Shown one piece after another: positions 9,246 through 17,490 of a DNA stretch of 64,000 bases. The stretch spans positions 62,001-126,000 of the forward strand of contig JAXGZS010000004.1 of NCBI GenBank assembly GCA_040776805.1, written 5' to 3'. The stretch comes from UBA7702 sp040776805 (GTDB lineage: Bacteria; Bacillota; Dehalobacteriia; UBA7702). The position numbers and the translations under genes are program-made. The notes beneath the pieces were generated by a model that saw only the letters and a list, made by a program, of their open reading frames with translations, did not search any database and was not told where the DNA came from. Position 1 is the stretch's first letter; each line of letters starts with the position of its first letter.

Positions 9246-10148
9246 TCAGCGAATGGACATCATGCGCCTAAGGCTAAGTGCTGCTTTGTCCCTGATTTCA
9301 TCGGGAAGTTCCATTTGATGCCGCATATGAAGGAGCGCGTCACGTACGGTAACCAATTTATTTTTTTTCATATTCGGACAAACAATGGCCGCATGCAAAG
9401 AATAGAAATGTTTTTCGGGGTTTCTTATCTGTAAACGGTGCATTACGCCGATTTCCGTGCCGATCACCAGCTCTTGTTCTTTGGCCTTGGTGGCGTAATC
9501 GATGATTTCCCGGGTACTGCCCACAAAATCAGCGGCGTCCACCACCTCGGGACGGCACTCGGGATGCACAAGAACGGGGGCGCCGGGCCGGGCCGCCCTG
9601 GCTTTATGAACATCTTCCAGACTGATCTTCTCGTGGGTGGGACAATAGCCCTCGTATAGAATAAACTGCTTTTCCGGCACAAAACGAGAAATATAATGCC
9701 CCAAGTTGCGGTCAGGGACGAAAATAACTTGATTCTCACGCAGGGATTTTACGACCTGAATGGCATTGGAGGAAGTGCAGCAGATATCACTGACCGCTTT
9801 CACGGCGGCGCTGGAATTGACATAACAAACCACAGCGGCGTCGGGATATGCTTCTCTCAAGGTCAAAACATCTTCGGCAGTGACCATATCCGCCATGGGG
9901 CAACCTGCGCTCGGTTCGGGAAGCAGCACGGTTTTTGCGGGGTTTAGAATTTTAGCGGTTTCCGCCATAAACCAGACGCCGCAAAAAACGATCACGTCGG
10001 CATCGGTATCCCGGGCTTTGCGGCTGAGATCCAGCGAATCACCGACAAAGTCGGCGATATCTTGAATTTCCGGCCACTGATATAAGTGGGCAAGCATCAG
10101 GGCATTTCTTTCTTCTTTTAATGTTTGGATCTCTTTGGCTAATTCCAT
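9246..10148 (-). CDS. nadA: Quinolinate synthase A
   Basis: [4Fe-4S] enzyme (300 aa) that condenses iminoaspartate with dihydroxyacetone phosphate to quinolinate. Cysteines suited to the cluster are visible in three places: VIVFCGVWFMAET, SDICCTSSNA and HPECRPEV, matching the three-domain NadA pattern. The ATG at 10148 follows AAAGGA; the TTG one codon upstream is less likely. It lies 41 bp after niaR and just before nadB, the expected NadA-NadB pairing that channels unstable iminoaspartate. Confidence 0.95.
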   Translation of the reverse strand: MELAKEIQTLKEERNALMLAHLYQWPEIQDIADFVGDSLDLSRKARDTDADVIVFCGVWFMAETAKILNPAKTVLLPEPSAGCPMADMVTAEDVLTLREAYPDAAVVCYVNSSAAVKAVSDICCTSSNAIQVVKSLRENQVIFVPDRNLGHYISRFVPEKQFILYEGYCPTHEKISLEDVHKARAARPGAPVLVHPECRPEVVDAADFVGSTREIIDYATKAKEQELVIGTEIGVMHRLQIRNPEKHFYSLHAAIVCPNMKKNKLVTVRDALLHMRHQMELPDEIRDKAALSLRRMMSIR

Positions 10149-10189
10149 CAATCGTTTCCTTTCACAACAGCGGTTCTGGCGCTCTCCGT

Positions 10190-10705
10190 CTAAATCAAAA
10201 TTCCCGCGGTTCGTAGTTCATTTTCGATCTTCGTTAGTATTTCTTCCGTCTCCGCCTCCACCGTATGGAGATGAATGCCGTCGGTGGTGAAAGAAAGCAT
10301 CTGGGCGTCTTTCTGTTTTAAGCGTTGGATCAGGTTTTTCACCGCAACCACGGTAGAAAGATTCAGGGTTCCGGAAATTTCGCCGTAAACCGGGTGCTCG
10401 ATGATGACGTCTCTGACTTTACCGCCGTTTTCCACCATAATCATCAATTCTTCTTCGGCTTTCTCAATGGAGTTGTGGCGGCAGGCGAAAACCTTTAAGG
10501 CCCGTCCTTTGACCGCGTGTTCGAGGATCACATACCCCGACGGCGTGGCGATAATCGGCGAACCACCGGCACGCAGCAAAGCGATATCCTGTACCACAAC
10601 TTGGCGCGTTACTTTCACCACACCGGCAAGCTCGTTGCCGGTGAGGGGCGTTGCGGAGGCCGCGATGAGCTCCGCGATCTTTTTTCTGCGCGCTGAGGCA
10701 TCCAT
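10190..10705 (-). CDS. niaR: NiaR-type transcriptional repressor of NAD synthesis
   Basis: DNA-binding regulator (171 aa). Residues 5-60 form a winged-helix HTH_11 domain (NELAGVVKVTRQVVVQDIAL). Residues 80-165 form the 3H domain, named for conserved His seen here in ACRHNSIEKAEEEL, VIIEHPVYGEI and GIHLHTVEA, which in the family bind niacin with a metal. Being first in an operon with nadABC, it most likely represses its own transcript when nicotinic acid is available. The promoter just upstream is overlapped by a perfect palindrome. Confidence 0.92.
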   Translation of the reverse strand: MDASARRKKIAELIAASATPLTGNELAGVVKVTRQVVVQDIALLRAGGSPIIATPSGYVILEHAVKGRALKVFACRHNSIEKAEEELMIMVENGGKVRDVIIEHPVYGEISGTLNLSTVVAVKNLIQRLKQKDAQMLSFTTDGIHLHTVEAETEEILTKIENELRTAGILI

Positions 10706-10769
10706 ATGTTACGCTACTCTTTCCGTTGCCGCCTTGAACAATAATCGGGGCGACTCAAATATTATCGCC

Positions 10770-10798
10770 ATTATACACCGAAAAGTTGCAAAAAGCAA
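10770..10798 (-). promoter_or_regulatory. Promoter of the niaR-nadABC operon
   Basis: TTGCTT (10793-10798), a 17-bp spacer and consensus TATAAT (10770-10775) on the minus strand. The -35 box lies inside one arm of the palindrome at 10795-10820, and the -10 box is preceded by GGTG, repeating half of that palindrome. Confidence 0.7.
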
Positions 10799-10820
10799 CA
10801 GGTGTATATACACCTGTTGC
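10795..10820 (-). promoter_or_regulatory. 26-bp perfect palindrome: candidate NiaR operator and/or terminator
   Basis: Perfect inverted repeat with GCAACAGGTGTAT as its half-site. On the minus strand it is followed by TTTTT, so it could end transcription from the upstream transporter gene, whose stop codon is 22 bp away. It also covers the -35 box of the niaR promoter, so it may be the operator. The two roles are compatible. Confidence 0.6.
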
Positions 10821-10841
10821 TCAGATTTCATGATTCCCTTA

Positions 10842-12794
10842 TTAGTGAGTGATTTTTCTGCTGTCGCGTTCCACCAGATCCGTTAAGGTCACCGTCGTTT
10901 TTCCCGTCTCCTTATCGAATTTCGCCATTTCCGGGTCATAGTGGAAAGGTAAAATCGTCGTGGAAACGTTCTTGTGTTTCGACAGCGTATGCTCAATGAA
11001 ATAGGTGGTCTGATTATGAAGGAAGCTGTCGTACCAGTGATCCGAAAGAAATTTGATGATGATCACCGATATGAACTCACCGTGTTGCAGCCGGTTTTCC
11101 CGATCCCAGACATAATCATCCAGAGGTTTGATGATATCCTGATACGGCGTCTCCACGATTTCCAATGGTACGGGGATATGCATGTCCTCCCACTGGCGGC
11201 GCAAAGCCTCTCCCTGCTCCGGCGAACGGCAGATATTCAGGGCGGTAACATTATCGGAGATGGTCTTGGCGTAGTTCAGTGATTTTAACAGCGATTTATT
11301 GATGGTTTGGACGAGTACAATACATTGGCAAGAGCCCGACGGCATGTTCTCGTAATAGGGATGAAATTGCTGGAGCTTCAGCTGTTCACCAACGTAGCGG
11401 TAATGCTTGCTGACATACATCATGAAGGCCATGATGAGGGGGATGGCGATCATCACCATCCAGGCGCCTTCCAAAAACTTATTATAAATGACGACGCAGG
11501 TGCCGACGAAAGTCATCAAAGCGCCGAAGCCGTTGATGGCCAATTTATAGTGCCAGCCTTTGGCTTTTGAACGCAGCCAACGCCGCACCATGCCGTATTG
11601 GCAGAGGGTGAAGGAGATGAAGACGCCAATGGTATAGAGAGGGATCATGTGATGAACGCTGGCTTTGAATTCCAAAATCAGCAATCCCGCTATGATGAAG
11701 ATGAAGACAATTCCATTGGAGAAGCTCAGCTTGGTGCCGCGGGTGGCGAATTGCCGAGGTACGAAGCCGTCCCGGGAAAGGATGGAGAGCAGTACCGGCA
11801 GGCCGTTGAAGGCGGTATTGGCGGCGAGTACCAATATGAATGCGGTAAAGATCTGGACGATGTAATACATGAAGGCAAAATAGGTATTGCCGAAAACAGC
11901 GCTGGCGATCTGGGAAACGACGGTAACGTTATCCAGGGGCAGCACTTTGAGGCTGACCTCCAAAAGCATGATACCGCCGAAGATAAAGAAGCATACGCCA
12001 CCCAGCATATAGAGGACGGCCTTTGCGTTATGCTGGGCGGGGGCTTTGAATTGATCGGTGGCGTCGGAAACGGCTTCCACCCCGGTCAGCGCCGTACACC
12101 CGGAAGAAAAGGCATGAAGAACGAGGATGATGGAGAGAGCCGCCAGGGAGGTGTTCAGATTCTCGGAAACCAGATGCGGATTGCTGGCCACGTAGGTAAT
12201 CGGCGACAAGGAACCGGCAAAGAAGCGGATAAAACCGGTGACGATCATAATCCCCATGGAAAAAATAAAGATATACGTCGGCATACCGAAAAGCTTGGAT
12301 GATTCCCGAACTCCCCGTAAATTGCCAAGGGTGATCAAAGCCAGGAAAATTAGGGCAATCAGGATTTTAAAGTCGAGCAGAACAGGGAAAGCCGAGGTGA
12401 TGGCCGCCGCCGCCGAAGATACGCTGACGGCCACGGTCATAATGTAATCCACCACCAGGGAGGCTGCCGCCACCAGGGACGAATGCTTCCCTAAATTTTC
12501 CTTTGTTACGTTATAGGCGCCGCCGCCCTGGGGATAGAGATCAATGACCTGAGAATAGGAGACAATCAAAATCAGCAACAGCAAAATAATAGGCAGAGTG
12601 ACCCAAGGTACCACCTTAAAGGAAGCCAAACCGAGAACGGGCACGAGGACGAGGAGAATTTCTTCGCCGGCATAAGCTACCGAGGAGACGGCGTCGCTGG
12701 CCATAATCGGCAATCCCCAGCCTTTTGATAGTTTTTCGTGACAAATCTCATTGTTTTTCAGAGGTTTGCCCAACAGGATAGCTTTGATATTCAT
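10842..12794 (-). CDS. KimA-like APC-superfamily transporter
   Basis: Integral membrane protein (650 aa) with about twelve transmembrane helices, beginning with the typical MASDAVSSVAYAGEEIL helix of the KimA/YdaO branch of the APC superfamily, and a cytoplasmic C-terminal region of about 170 residues. KimA proteins take up potassium with protons and are controlled by cyclic di-AMP; amino-acid transport is the alternative. The frame is open to 12890, but the family N-terminus begins at the ATG at 12794 (MNIKAILLGKPL). A leader of about 325 nt precedes it, as expected for a riboswitch-controlled member, but no clear ydaO-type consensus was found. Confidence 0.8.
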   Translation of the reverse strand: MNIKAILLGKPLKNNEICHEKLSKGWGLPIMASDAVSSVAYAGEEILLVLVPVLGLASFKVVPWVTLPIILLLLILIVSYSQVIDLYPQGGGAYNVTKENLGKHSSLVAAASLVVDYIMTVAVSVSSAAAAITSAFPVLLDFKILIALIFLALITLGNLRGVRESSKLFGMPTYIFIFSMGIMIVTGFIRFFAGSLSPITYVASNPHLVSENLNTSLAALSIILVLHAFSSGCTALTGVEAVSDATDQFKAPAQHNAKAVLYMLGGVCFFIFGGIMLLEVSLKVLPLDNVTVVSQIASAVFGNTYFAFMYYIVQIFTAFILVLAANTAFNGLPVLLSILSRDGFVPRQFATRGTKLSFSNGIVFIFIIAGLLILEFKASVHHMIPLYTIGVFISFTLCQYGMVRRWLRSKAKGWHYKLAINGFGALMTFVGTCVVIYNKFLEGAWMVMIAIPLIMAFMMYVSKHYRYVGEQLKLQQFHPYYENMPSGSCQCIVLVQTINKSLLKSLNYAKTISDNVTALNICRSPEQGEALRRQWEDMHIPVPLEIVETPYQDIIKPLDDYVWDRENRLQHGEFISVIIIKFLSDHWYDSFLHNQTTYFIEHTLSKHKNVSTTILPFHYDPEMAKFDKETGKTTVTLTDLVERDSRKITH

Positions 12795-13120
12795 TTTTTG
12801 GCACTTTCTTCTCGCAGACTCTTCCGAATAAAGCATTTTAGCACAAATGATCCTAAAAAAACCGGACTGTAAAAACCTTCCAGGTACCAACGGGCCAAAA
12901 TAAGCTTTTCATCTTTACGCCACGGCAAAGGCCGGGTAAGCTCGGAACACGCTCCTTGCCATGATTAAAAATTGGAACGGAAAAGTAACATTCACTTAGC
13001 AACGCTTTCAGGGTTTGTCGCCGTGTACCCGGTAAAGAAAAATTTCTCATCACCGGAATGCTATCGGGTCAAGGCAAACGCCGTCGCGCCCAAGCCAATT
13101 ATTGCAAGAACTTTTCTAAG
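12795..13120 (-). ncRNA. Structured-looking 5' leader of the KimA-like gene
   Basis: About 325 nt separate the predicted transcription start from the ATG. Several hairpins can be drawn on the minus strand: one with CCGGT/ACCGG arms (about 13027-13057), one with GCGAC/GTTGC arms, and one with GGCAAGG/CCTTTGCC arms (about 12925-12961) enclosing GAGCTTACCC. Genes of this family are often under cyclic di-AMP riboswitches, but the match to that consensus is only fragmentary, so the class is left open. Confidence 0.35.
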
Positions 13121-13126
13121 TTCTGT

Positions 13127-13155
13127 ATTTTAGCACAAGCAATTTCAAAATACAA
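13127..13155 (-). promoter_or_regulatory. Promoter of the KimA-like gene
   Basis: TTGTAT (13150-13155), a 17-bp spacer and TAAAAT (13127-13132) with an extended TGC before the -10 on the minus strand. Confidence 0.6.
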
Positions 13156-13264
13156 TGCTTTTTATGAAATATTTTAATACCGCCGAAATCGACACGAAAA
13201 CCCCTGTTTAAAATGGTGTTTTCGATGAAAAATCTTTACGGATTTAGGAGGTTTTTTATCCCAA

Positions 13265-13287
13265 TAAAAAAACAGCCTCCTGGCTGT
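13265..13287 (-). terminator. Terminator of the HAD phosphatase gene
   Basis: ACAGCC/GGCTGT stem with a four-base loop, followed by T7 on the minus strand, 18 bp after the stop codon. Confidence 0.8.
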
Positions 13288-13304
13288 CTCAGTAGTTGCG
13301 CTTT

Positions 13305-14183
13305 TTAGGCGCCGGCGGCGACTTTATTGGCCTTTGGCAAAACCAACTTCGTCAAATCGCTTTCATTTTTTTGCGGCGTTTTCGGTTCCTCGCCCGCTTC
13401 TTTTATAACCTCTTCAAGTATTTCTCCCACATGGTTCAGCACCAGGCGCGGACGGTAGGGGTACTGTTTTATGGTTTCACGACTCGTCACGCCGGACAAA
13501 ACGAGAACGGTATCAAGTCCGCTTTCAATGCCGGCGACGATATCGGTATCCATCCGGTCGCCGATGATCACCGCGTTTTCGGAATGAACGCCCAGCATAT
13601 TAAGGCCGGTACGCATCATCAGGGGATTCGGTTTCCCCACATAATAGGCTTTTCGCTTCGTTGTCGCCTCAATGGGCGCCAAAAGGGCGCCGCAGGCCGG
13701 AGCAATGCCGGTTTCCATCGGATACGTCAGATCAGAATTCGTCGCAATGAGTTTCGCACCGTGGAAAACGTGGCGCACTGCCTGGCAAATGCTGTCGTAA
13801 TTATAGTTTTTGGTTTCTCCGATGACAACGTATTCCGGGTCTACATGGTTGACGGTAATTCCCAGGTCGTACAAGGCGTTGAACAGACCCGGTTCCCCGA
13901 TGACGTAAGCACTGCAACCCGGGGACTGACCGGCGAGAAATTTGGCGGTCGCCAAAGCGCTGGTATAAAAATGACTTTCATCAACGTCCAACCCCATGCG
14001 GTGCAGTTTCTGCTGTAACTCCTTCTGCGAATAGCCGCTGGAATTTGTCAAAAAAAGAAATTTTTTATTTTCCCGGTAGAGCCACCGGACAAACTCTTCG
14101 ACGCCGGGCAAAAGACGGTTGCCGCAGTAGATCACGCCATCCATGTCGCAAATAAAGCCCTCTTTGTTTCTTAGTCTTTCCAT
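13305..14183 (-). CDS. HAD-IIA family sugar-phosphatase-like hydrolase (NagD/AraL type)
   Basis: Cytosolic phosphatase (292 aa). The first catalytic motif is FICDMDGVIYCGN, where the first Asp is the nucleophile. Motif II is FLTNSSG, the motif III Lys lies in YYVGKPNPLM, and motif IV is IGDRMDTDIVAG. The large C2 cap inserted between motifs II and III marks the HAD-IIA class, which includes NagD, AraL and p-nitrophenyl phosphatases. A strong AGGAGG precedes the ATG. The physiological substrate cannot be read from the sequence. The C-terminal 30 residues are charged and appear to be a non-conserved tail. Confidence 0.88.
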   Translation of the reverse strand: MERLRNKEGFICDMDGVIYCGNRLLPGVEEFVRWLYRENKKFLFLTNSSGYSQKELQQKLHRMGLDVDESHFYTSALATAKFLAGQSPGCSAYVIGEPGLFNALYDLGITVNHVDPEYVVIGETKNYNYDSICQAVRHVFHGAKLIATNSDLTYPMETGIAPACGALLAPIEATTKRKAYYVGKPNPLMMRTGLNMLGVHSENAVIIGDRMDTDIVAGIESGLDTVLVLSGVTSRETIKQYPYRPRLVLNHVGEILEEVIKEAGEEPKTPQKNESDLTKLVLPKANKVAAGA

Positions 14184-14484
14184 CCTTGATTTTACCTCCT
14201 TTCTTCCCTATTCTATTTTCATTCTATCAAACAAATGTAAAATCCGCTACCAAAACCATGTTAAATCGAGATGTAAATTGCGTGTCCGATTCTTGTCGAT
14301 ACCGTTATCCTGAAACGGCCTTTTCCTAAAAGGGAGAAACGCTCCCCTACCGTGACTCGCGGCAAATCAGCTTCCGGCGAAAGCTTTGGCTTGATGCAAG
14401 CTTAGAAAGGCCATCCATTACCCGGCGCAAGCTCCTTTAAGGCACTGCAAAAATAATAAACTGCCTGCTTGTAGCTTTACCGCG
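14184..14484. other. Intergenic region without a recognised gene
   Basis: About 300 bp between the divergent HAD phosphatase and the small coiled-coil protein. Several short inverted repeats are present (AGCTT/AAGCT, CCTTTT/AAAAGG), but no RNA family or open frame could be supported. Confidence 0.5.
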
Positions 14485-14514
14485 TTGACACCAAAGAACG
14501 CCTTATGGTATCAT
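14485..14514 (+). promoter_or_regulatory. Promoter of the small coiled-coil protein
   Basis: Consensus TTGACA (14485-14490), an 18-bp spacer and TATCAT (14509-14514). Confidence 0.75.
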
Positions 14515-14591
14515 GAAAAAAGTAACTTCGCTATTTTGGCACACCCAACGCGTTCCTCAAAATCATAGACAATCATGAAGGAGAGATCATC

Positions 14592-14819
14592 ATGCCGGCT
14601 TATGAAAACCTCAGTACCGACCAACTGCGGCAGAAACTGACAGAACAGGAAAATCTGCTGGAAGAAGTAACGGAAGAACGGGACATTGTCGTGGGGCAGC
14701 GTAACATCCATCTGCCCGGCTCCACTTTAGGCAAATACCAGGCGGAGCTCGACCAGATTCAACAAAAAATCGATACCCTCAAAGAGTTGATCGAAAAACA
14801 GGAAAACAGCGGCAAGTAA
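14592..14819 (+). CDS. Small coiled-coil protein of unknown function
   Basis: 75 residues, acidic and rich in Glu, Gln and Leu, with heptad-like spacing over two segments (residues 8-32 and 50-70) separated by a Pro/Gly-containing link (HLPGSTLGKYQ). This predicts a helical hairpin or a dimerising coiled coil in the cytosol. GGAGAG lies eight bases before the ATG, and the gene has its own near-consensus promoter and terminator, so it is a genuine single-gene unit. No family is recognised. Confidence 0.75.
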   Translation: MPAYENLSTDQLRQKLTEQENLLEEVTEERDIVVGQRNIHLPGSTLGKYQAELDQIQQKIDTLKELIEKQENSGK

Positions 14820-14849
14820 AAGGATTCAGCCCTTTTACTGACAACATCC

Positions 14850-14940
14850 ATAAAAAAAGCCGGTTTCTGACTGAAGGATATGCTCCCTGTCTGCTTAACA
14901 GAGAGCTCCTCAGAAAATCAGAAACCGGCTTCCTTTTTGC
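14850..14940. terminator. Bidirectional terminator
   Basis: Perfect 14-bp inverted repeat (14857-14870 with 14918-14931), A-run on the left and T-rich tract on the right. It serves the plus-strand coiled-coil gene and the minus-strand germination operon. Confidence 0.75.
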
Positions 14941-15001
14941 GGCGCTTTTTTGCGTCAGCCCCTTTTGTTACTGGGCAATAATGTTATCGCTCTTCCCTTT
15001 C

Positions 15002-15226
15002 TTAGTGATACCCCAAATGCAGCACATCTATGATCAAAACACGGATCCCCTGGCCGGGACTGGGTACCTCGATACCCAGGGCCTGCATGGCCAAGAGGGA
15101 AAAACCAACGGTCAACAAAGTGAGATAAGCGGCGCATTCAGCCCACCATTTTTTCTGATACAGCGAACGGCAGCCGACAAAAGCAATGATAATGTAGATG
15201 GCGACCACGGCGTAAATCATCGGCAT
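15002..15226 (-). CDS. Small membrane protein of the germination operon
   Basis: 74 residues with two hydrophobic segments (residues 4-20 and 33-50) joined by a basic, aromatic loop (YQKKWW). Its start overlaps the end of the gerAB-like gene by 10 bp, so it is translated with the operon as its last gene. Some gerA-type operons carry an additional small membrane subunit (GerD/GerW-like accessory or D-subunit), which is the most likely role here. No defined family is claimed. Confidence 0.7.
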   Translation of the reverse strand: MPMIYAVVAIYIIIAFVGCRSLYQKKWWAECAAYLTLLTVGFSLLAMQALGIEVPSPGQGIRVLIIDVLHLGYH

Positions 15227-16323
15227 TCCTCCCCTCTCTTTTTGAAAAGCCCTCGCAGCAACGCCACGAGGAGAGTGACGACGGGAAGCATAAACTCAAA
15301 GAAAGAGGCGAAAAAGGGCCAGGTACTGATCCCGCAGGCAATCTGGTCACTGGGTGTATAAAACATCGGCACCACCAGACCCAAGACGACGACACCCACG
15401 GGGATCACCAGTACCTTATAAGACTTCAGGCCGAGAAATTGACCGAGACCCATGGTTGCCGCATAGTAGATTACGGCGATGCGCATAAAAACGGAAAACG
15501 TCAAAATACCCGTAACAATAAACTCCATGCGGGACAGAATCTGCCCCAAATCCACCTGACGTAACACACGGTTTAGAGGGCTGTTGGAAATGGATGCCAT
15601 ATCTCCCAGCACCCCGGTGATCATGATAGAGGAGAGGATCAAAGAAATCTCACCGGCGATCAGGCCGAAAAGCAACGACCTGCCCAGCCTATTTTGTTGC
15701 TTCATACAGGGAATGAACATCATAAACAGAAAGGATTCGCCAAAGAAAATGGTGGTGATGATGTGATTTGCGCGCACAAAATCCATCAACGAAATATCAA
15801 ATAGAGGGAAAAAGTTAGTGATTTCCATTTTGCTGAGGGATAGGAGGAAGATCACAATGATCAAAACCGAGACGATCACAAAAAACAGCATACCGATGCG
15901 GGCCAATACCTCCAACCCCGCATAAACAGCCCAGGCCAGGACAGAGAGGAACATGATGGCGATGATGAGGATCGGCGTTTCCACCATATAATTACCGACC
16001 ACATAATCACTGAACAAACGCAGGTTGGCAACGGTCAGAAGGATAAGAAAAAGGAGATACAGAGCGGAGACGACTTTACCGACGTACACGCCGAAAACAA
16101 TATTGTTCAGTTCCAAAAGATTGTGCCCGGGGAACATTCGCATCAGTTTGATAAAGACAAACACAAAAATGAGGCAGACCCCGAGGGAAGTCAGGGAGAT
16201 CAGGCAGATATTACGTGTCATAACATGATACACGAGAGCCGTGCAGAAGATCGACCCCTGAATGTAGATCCCAAGCAGAAAAGCCATTTGTGAGTTGGAG
16301 ATCATACCCTTTTCTAATTTCAT
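15217..16323 (-). CDS. gerAB: Spore germination permease, GerAB family
   Basis: Integral membrane protein (368 aa, about ten helices) of the endospore germination family in the APC superfamily. In the inner spore membrane it binds the germinant and acts with GerAA and GerAC. Features seen are the N-terminal SNSQMAFLLGIYIQGS helix, the YVVGNYMVETPILI region and alternating hydrophobic helices up to the C-terminus. It lies 18 bp after gerAC and overlaps the small membrane protein gene. The germinant cannot be predicted. Confidence 0.92.
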   Translation of the reverse strand: MKLEKGMISNSQMAFLLGIYIQGSIFCTALVYHVMTRNICLISLTSLGVCLIFVFVFIKLMRMFPGHNLLELNNIVFGVYVGKVVSALYLLFLILLTVANLRLFSDYVVGNYMVETPILIIAIMFLSVLAWAVYAGLEVLARIGMLFFVIVSVLIIVIFLLSLSKMEITNFFPLFDISLMDFVRANHIITTIFFGESFLFMMFIPCMKQQNRLGRSLLFGLIAGEISLILSSIMITGVLGDMASISNSPLNRVLRQVDLGQILSRMEFIVTGILTFSVFMRIAVIYYAATMGLGQFLGLKSYKVLVIPVGVVVLGLVVPMFYTPSDQIACGISTWPFFASFFEFMLPVVTLLVALLRGLFKKRGEECR

Positions 16324-16341
16324 AACGGTTCACTCCACTCC

Positions 16342-17490
16342 TTAATCCACCGGTTTTGTGATATTACCGGTGCCGTAAACATCTGATTGGACCTCAATTT
16401 CCACGTCAAGGGTGGGGAATATCTCGCTCCATTGATCCTTCATCGATTTCCATTCTTTGGGATATTTCCGATGGACCGCTTCTCCGAAACCGAAGATATC
16501 GGCATTTAACTCCCGGGCCTTTTTTAAGGCCGCCTGAATCTCGGTTTTGATGGCCTCGTTCTGCCGTTTTGACAAAATATCCAGCTTTTCCGCGGTCGCC
16601 AAATTCTCGCGGCAGGTTTGACTGCCTACATTCCCCTTTTCCTTGATTTCTACCAAGAAGGAAAGGGTTCCGTTTTTCAGCACAGGGGTGACGGTGCTCT
16701 TGGCCTGAAAAATCTCCAGTTCGACTTTTCCCCGACCGCAGGGACAATCCACGACGAGAATACCGCTTTTTACGTCGCCGCTGCCCCACATAAACCCCCG
16801 TGTTTCCAGGTCGCTCAGTTCTCCGACGAGTTGATCCTTATGGAAAACAGCTGCTCCCGATATATGGATTTCCTGATTATCCCCTTCGCCGTAAACACTG
16901 ATCAGGGGAGCCACAGGCGCCGTGGTATCACTTTTCAGACGCTTTAAAAAATCCAGCATTTCGGTGGTATAGGTTTGAGAAGTATATTGCTGGGCGTCCA
17001 TCATTTTATCAATTTCCACTGCCGGCAGCGTTTCCAAGCCAGCCTCTACCTCAAAAACATCGGCGGCCTTTTCGTTGGCGATGGCGATCCAGGCGGAGGT
17101 TCTGAATTCATGGTCGCGAATAAACAGATCCATACAGTCACCAAGACCCTTTTTTGCGACATCACGGCTGTATATTAGGATGGTATTGTGCTGAAAATCC
17201 AGCTTTCGCCCGGATTCATGGGTAAAGCCGCGCACCGTATTGAATAAGGTTTCTCCTTCGTTGGCAATATTCCAATAGGCGTCTTCGCCGCTGCCGCCAC
17301 CATTGATGGCAGATTTAAACCCGCCGGGTTTCGCGACTTGCACCGTCAATAAGATGTGATCGGGGGCGCTTCCCTGATCAACGGCAACGCCCATGACAAA
17401 AGCGTATTCATTCAAATCCCCGGAACTCCAGCATCCCGCCGCCGTCACCGCGATGACCAGGCAGAGCATAACCGCCGCTGCTTTTCTCAT
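16342..17490 (-). CDS. gerAC: Spore germination lipoprotein, GerAC family
   Basis: Lipoprotein subunit (382 aa) of the germinant receptor on the outer face of the inner spore membrane. A lipoprotein signal (MRKAAAVMLCLVIAVTAAGC) gives the start at 17490, preceded by AAGAGGAA; the longer open frame to 17589 lies inside gerAA. The mature protein begins CWSSGDLNEYAFVMGVAVDQ, the usual GerAC opening, and continues through the three GerAC domains. Its ATG overlaps the gerAA stop (ATGA), indicating coupling. Confidence 0.93.
   Translation of the reverse strand: MRKAAAVMLCLVIAVTAAGCWSSGDLNEYAFVMGVAVDQGSAPDHILLTVQVAKPGGFKSAINGGGSGEDAYWNIANEGETLFNTVRGFTHESGRKLDFQHNTILIYSRDVAKKGLGDCMDLFIRDHEFRTSAWIAIANEKAADVFEVEAGLETLPAVEIDKMMDAQQYTSQTYTTEMLDFLKRLKSDTTAPVAPLISVYGEGDNQEIHISGAAVFHKDQLVGELSDLETRGFMWGSGDVKSGILVVDCPCGRGKVELEIFQAKSTVTPVLKNGTLSFLVEIKEKGNVGSQTCRENLATAEKLDILSKRQNEAIKTEIQAALKKARELNADIFGFGEAVHRKYPKEWKSMKDQWSEIFPTLDVEIEVQSDVYGTGNITKPVD

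Noticed and set aside
11598..12302. 234-codon frame opposite the KimA-like gene
   Set aside because: Highly charged shadow of hydrophobic codons on the other strand.
12795..13120. Clear ydaO-type cyclic di-AMP riboswitch
   Set aside because: Only fragments such as GAGCTTACCC and GACCCGA resemble the consensus, in the wrong order or spacing; kept as an unclassified leader.
14338..14352. 15-nt match to a conserved 23S rRNA string (minus strand CGGTAGGGGAGCGTT)
   Set aside because: Flanking sequence does not follow 23S rRNA in either direction; taken as chance.
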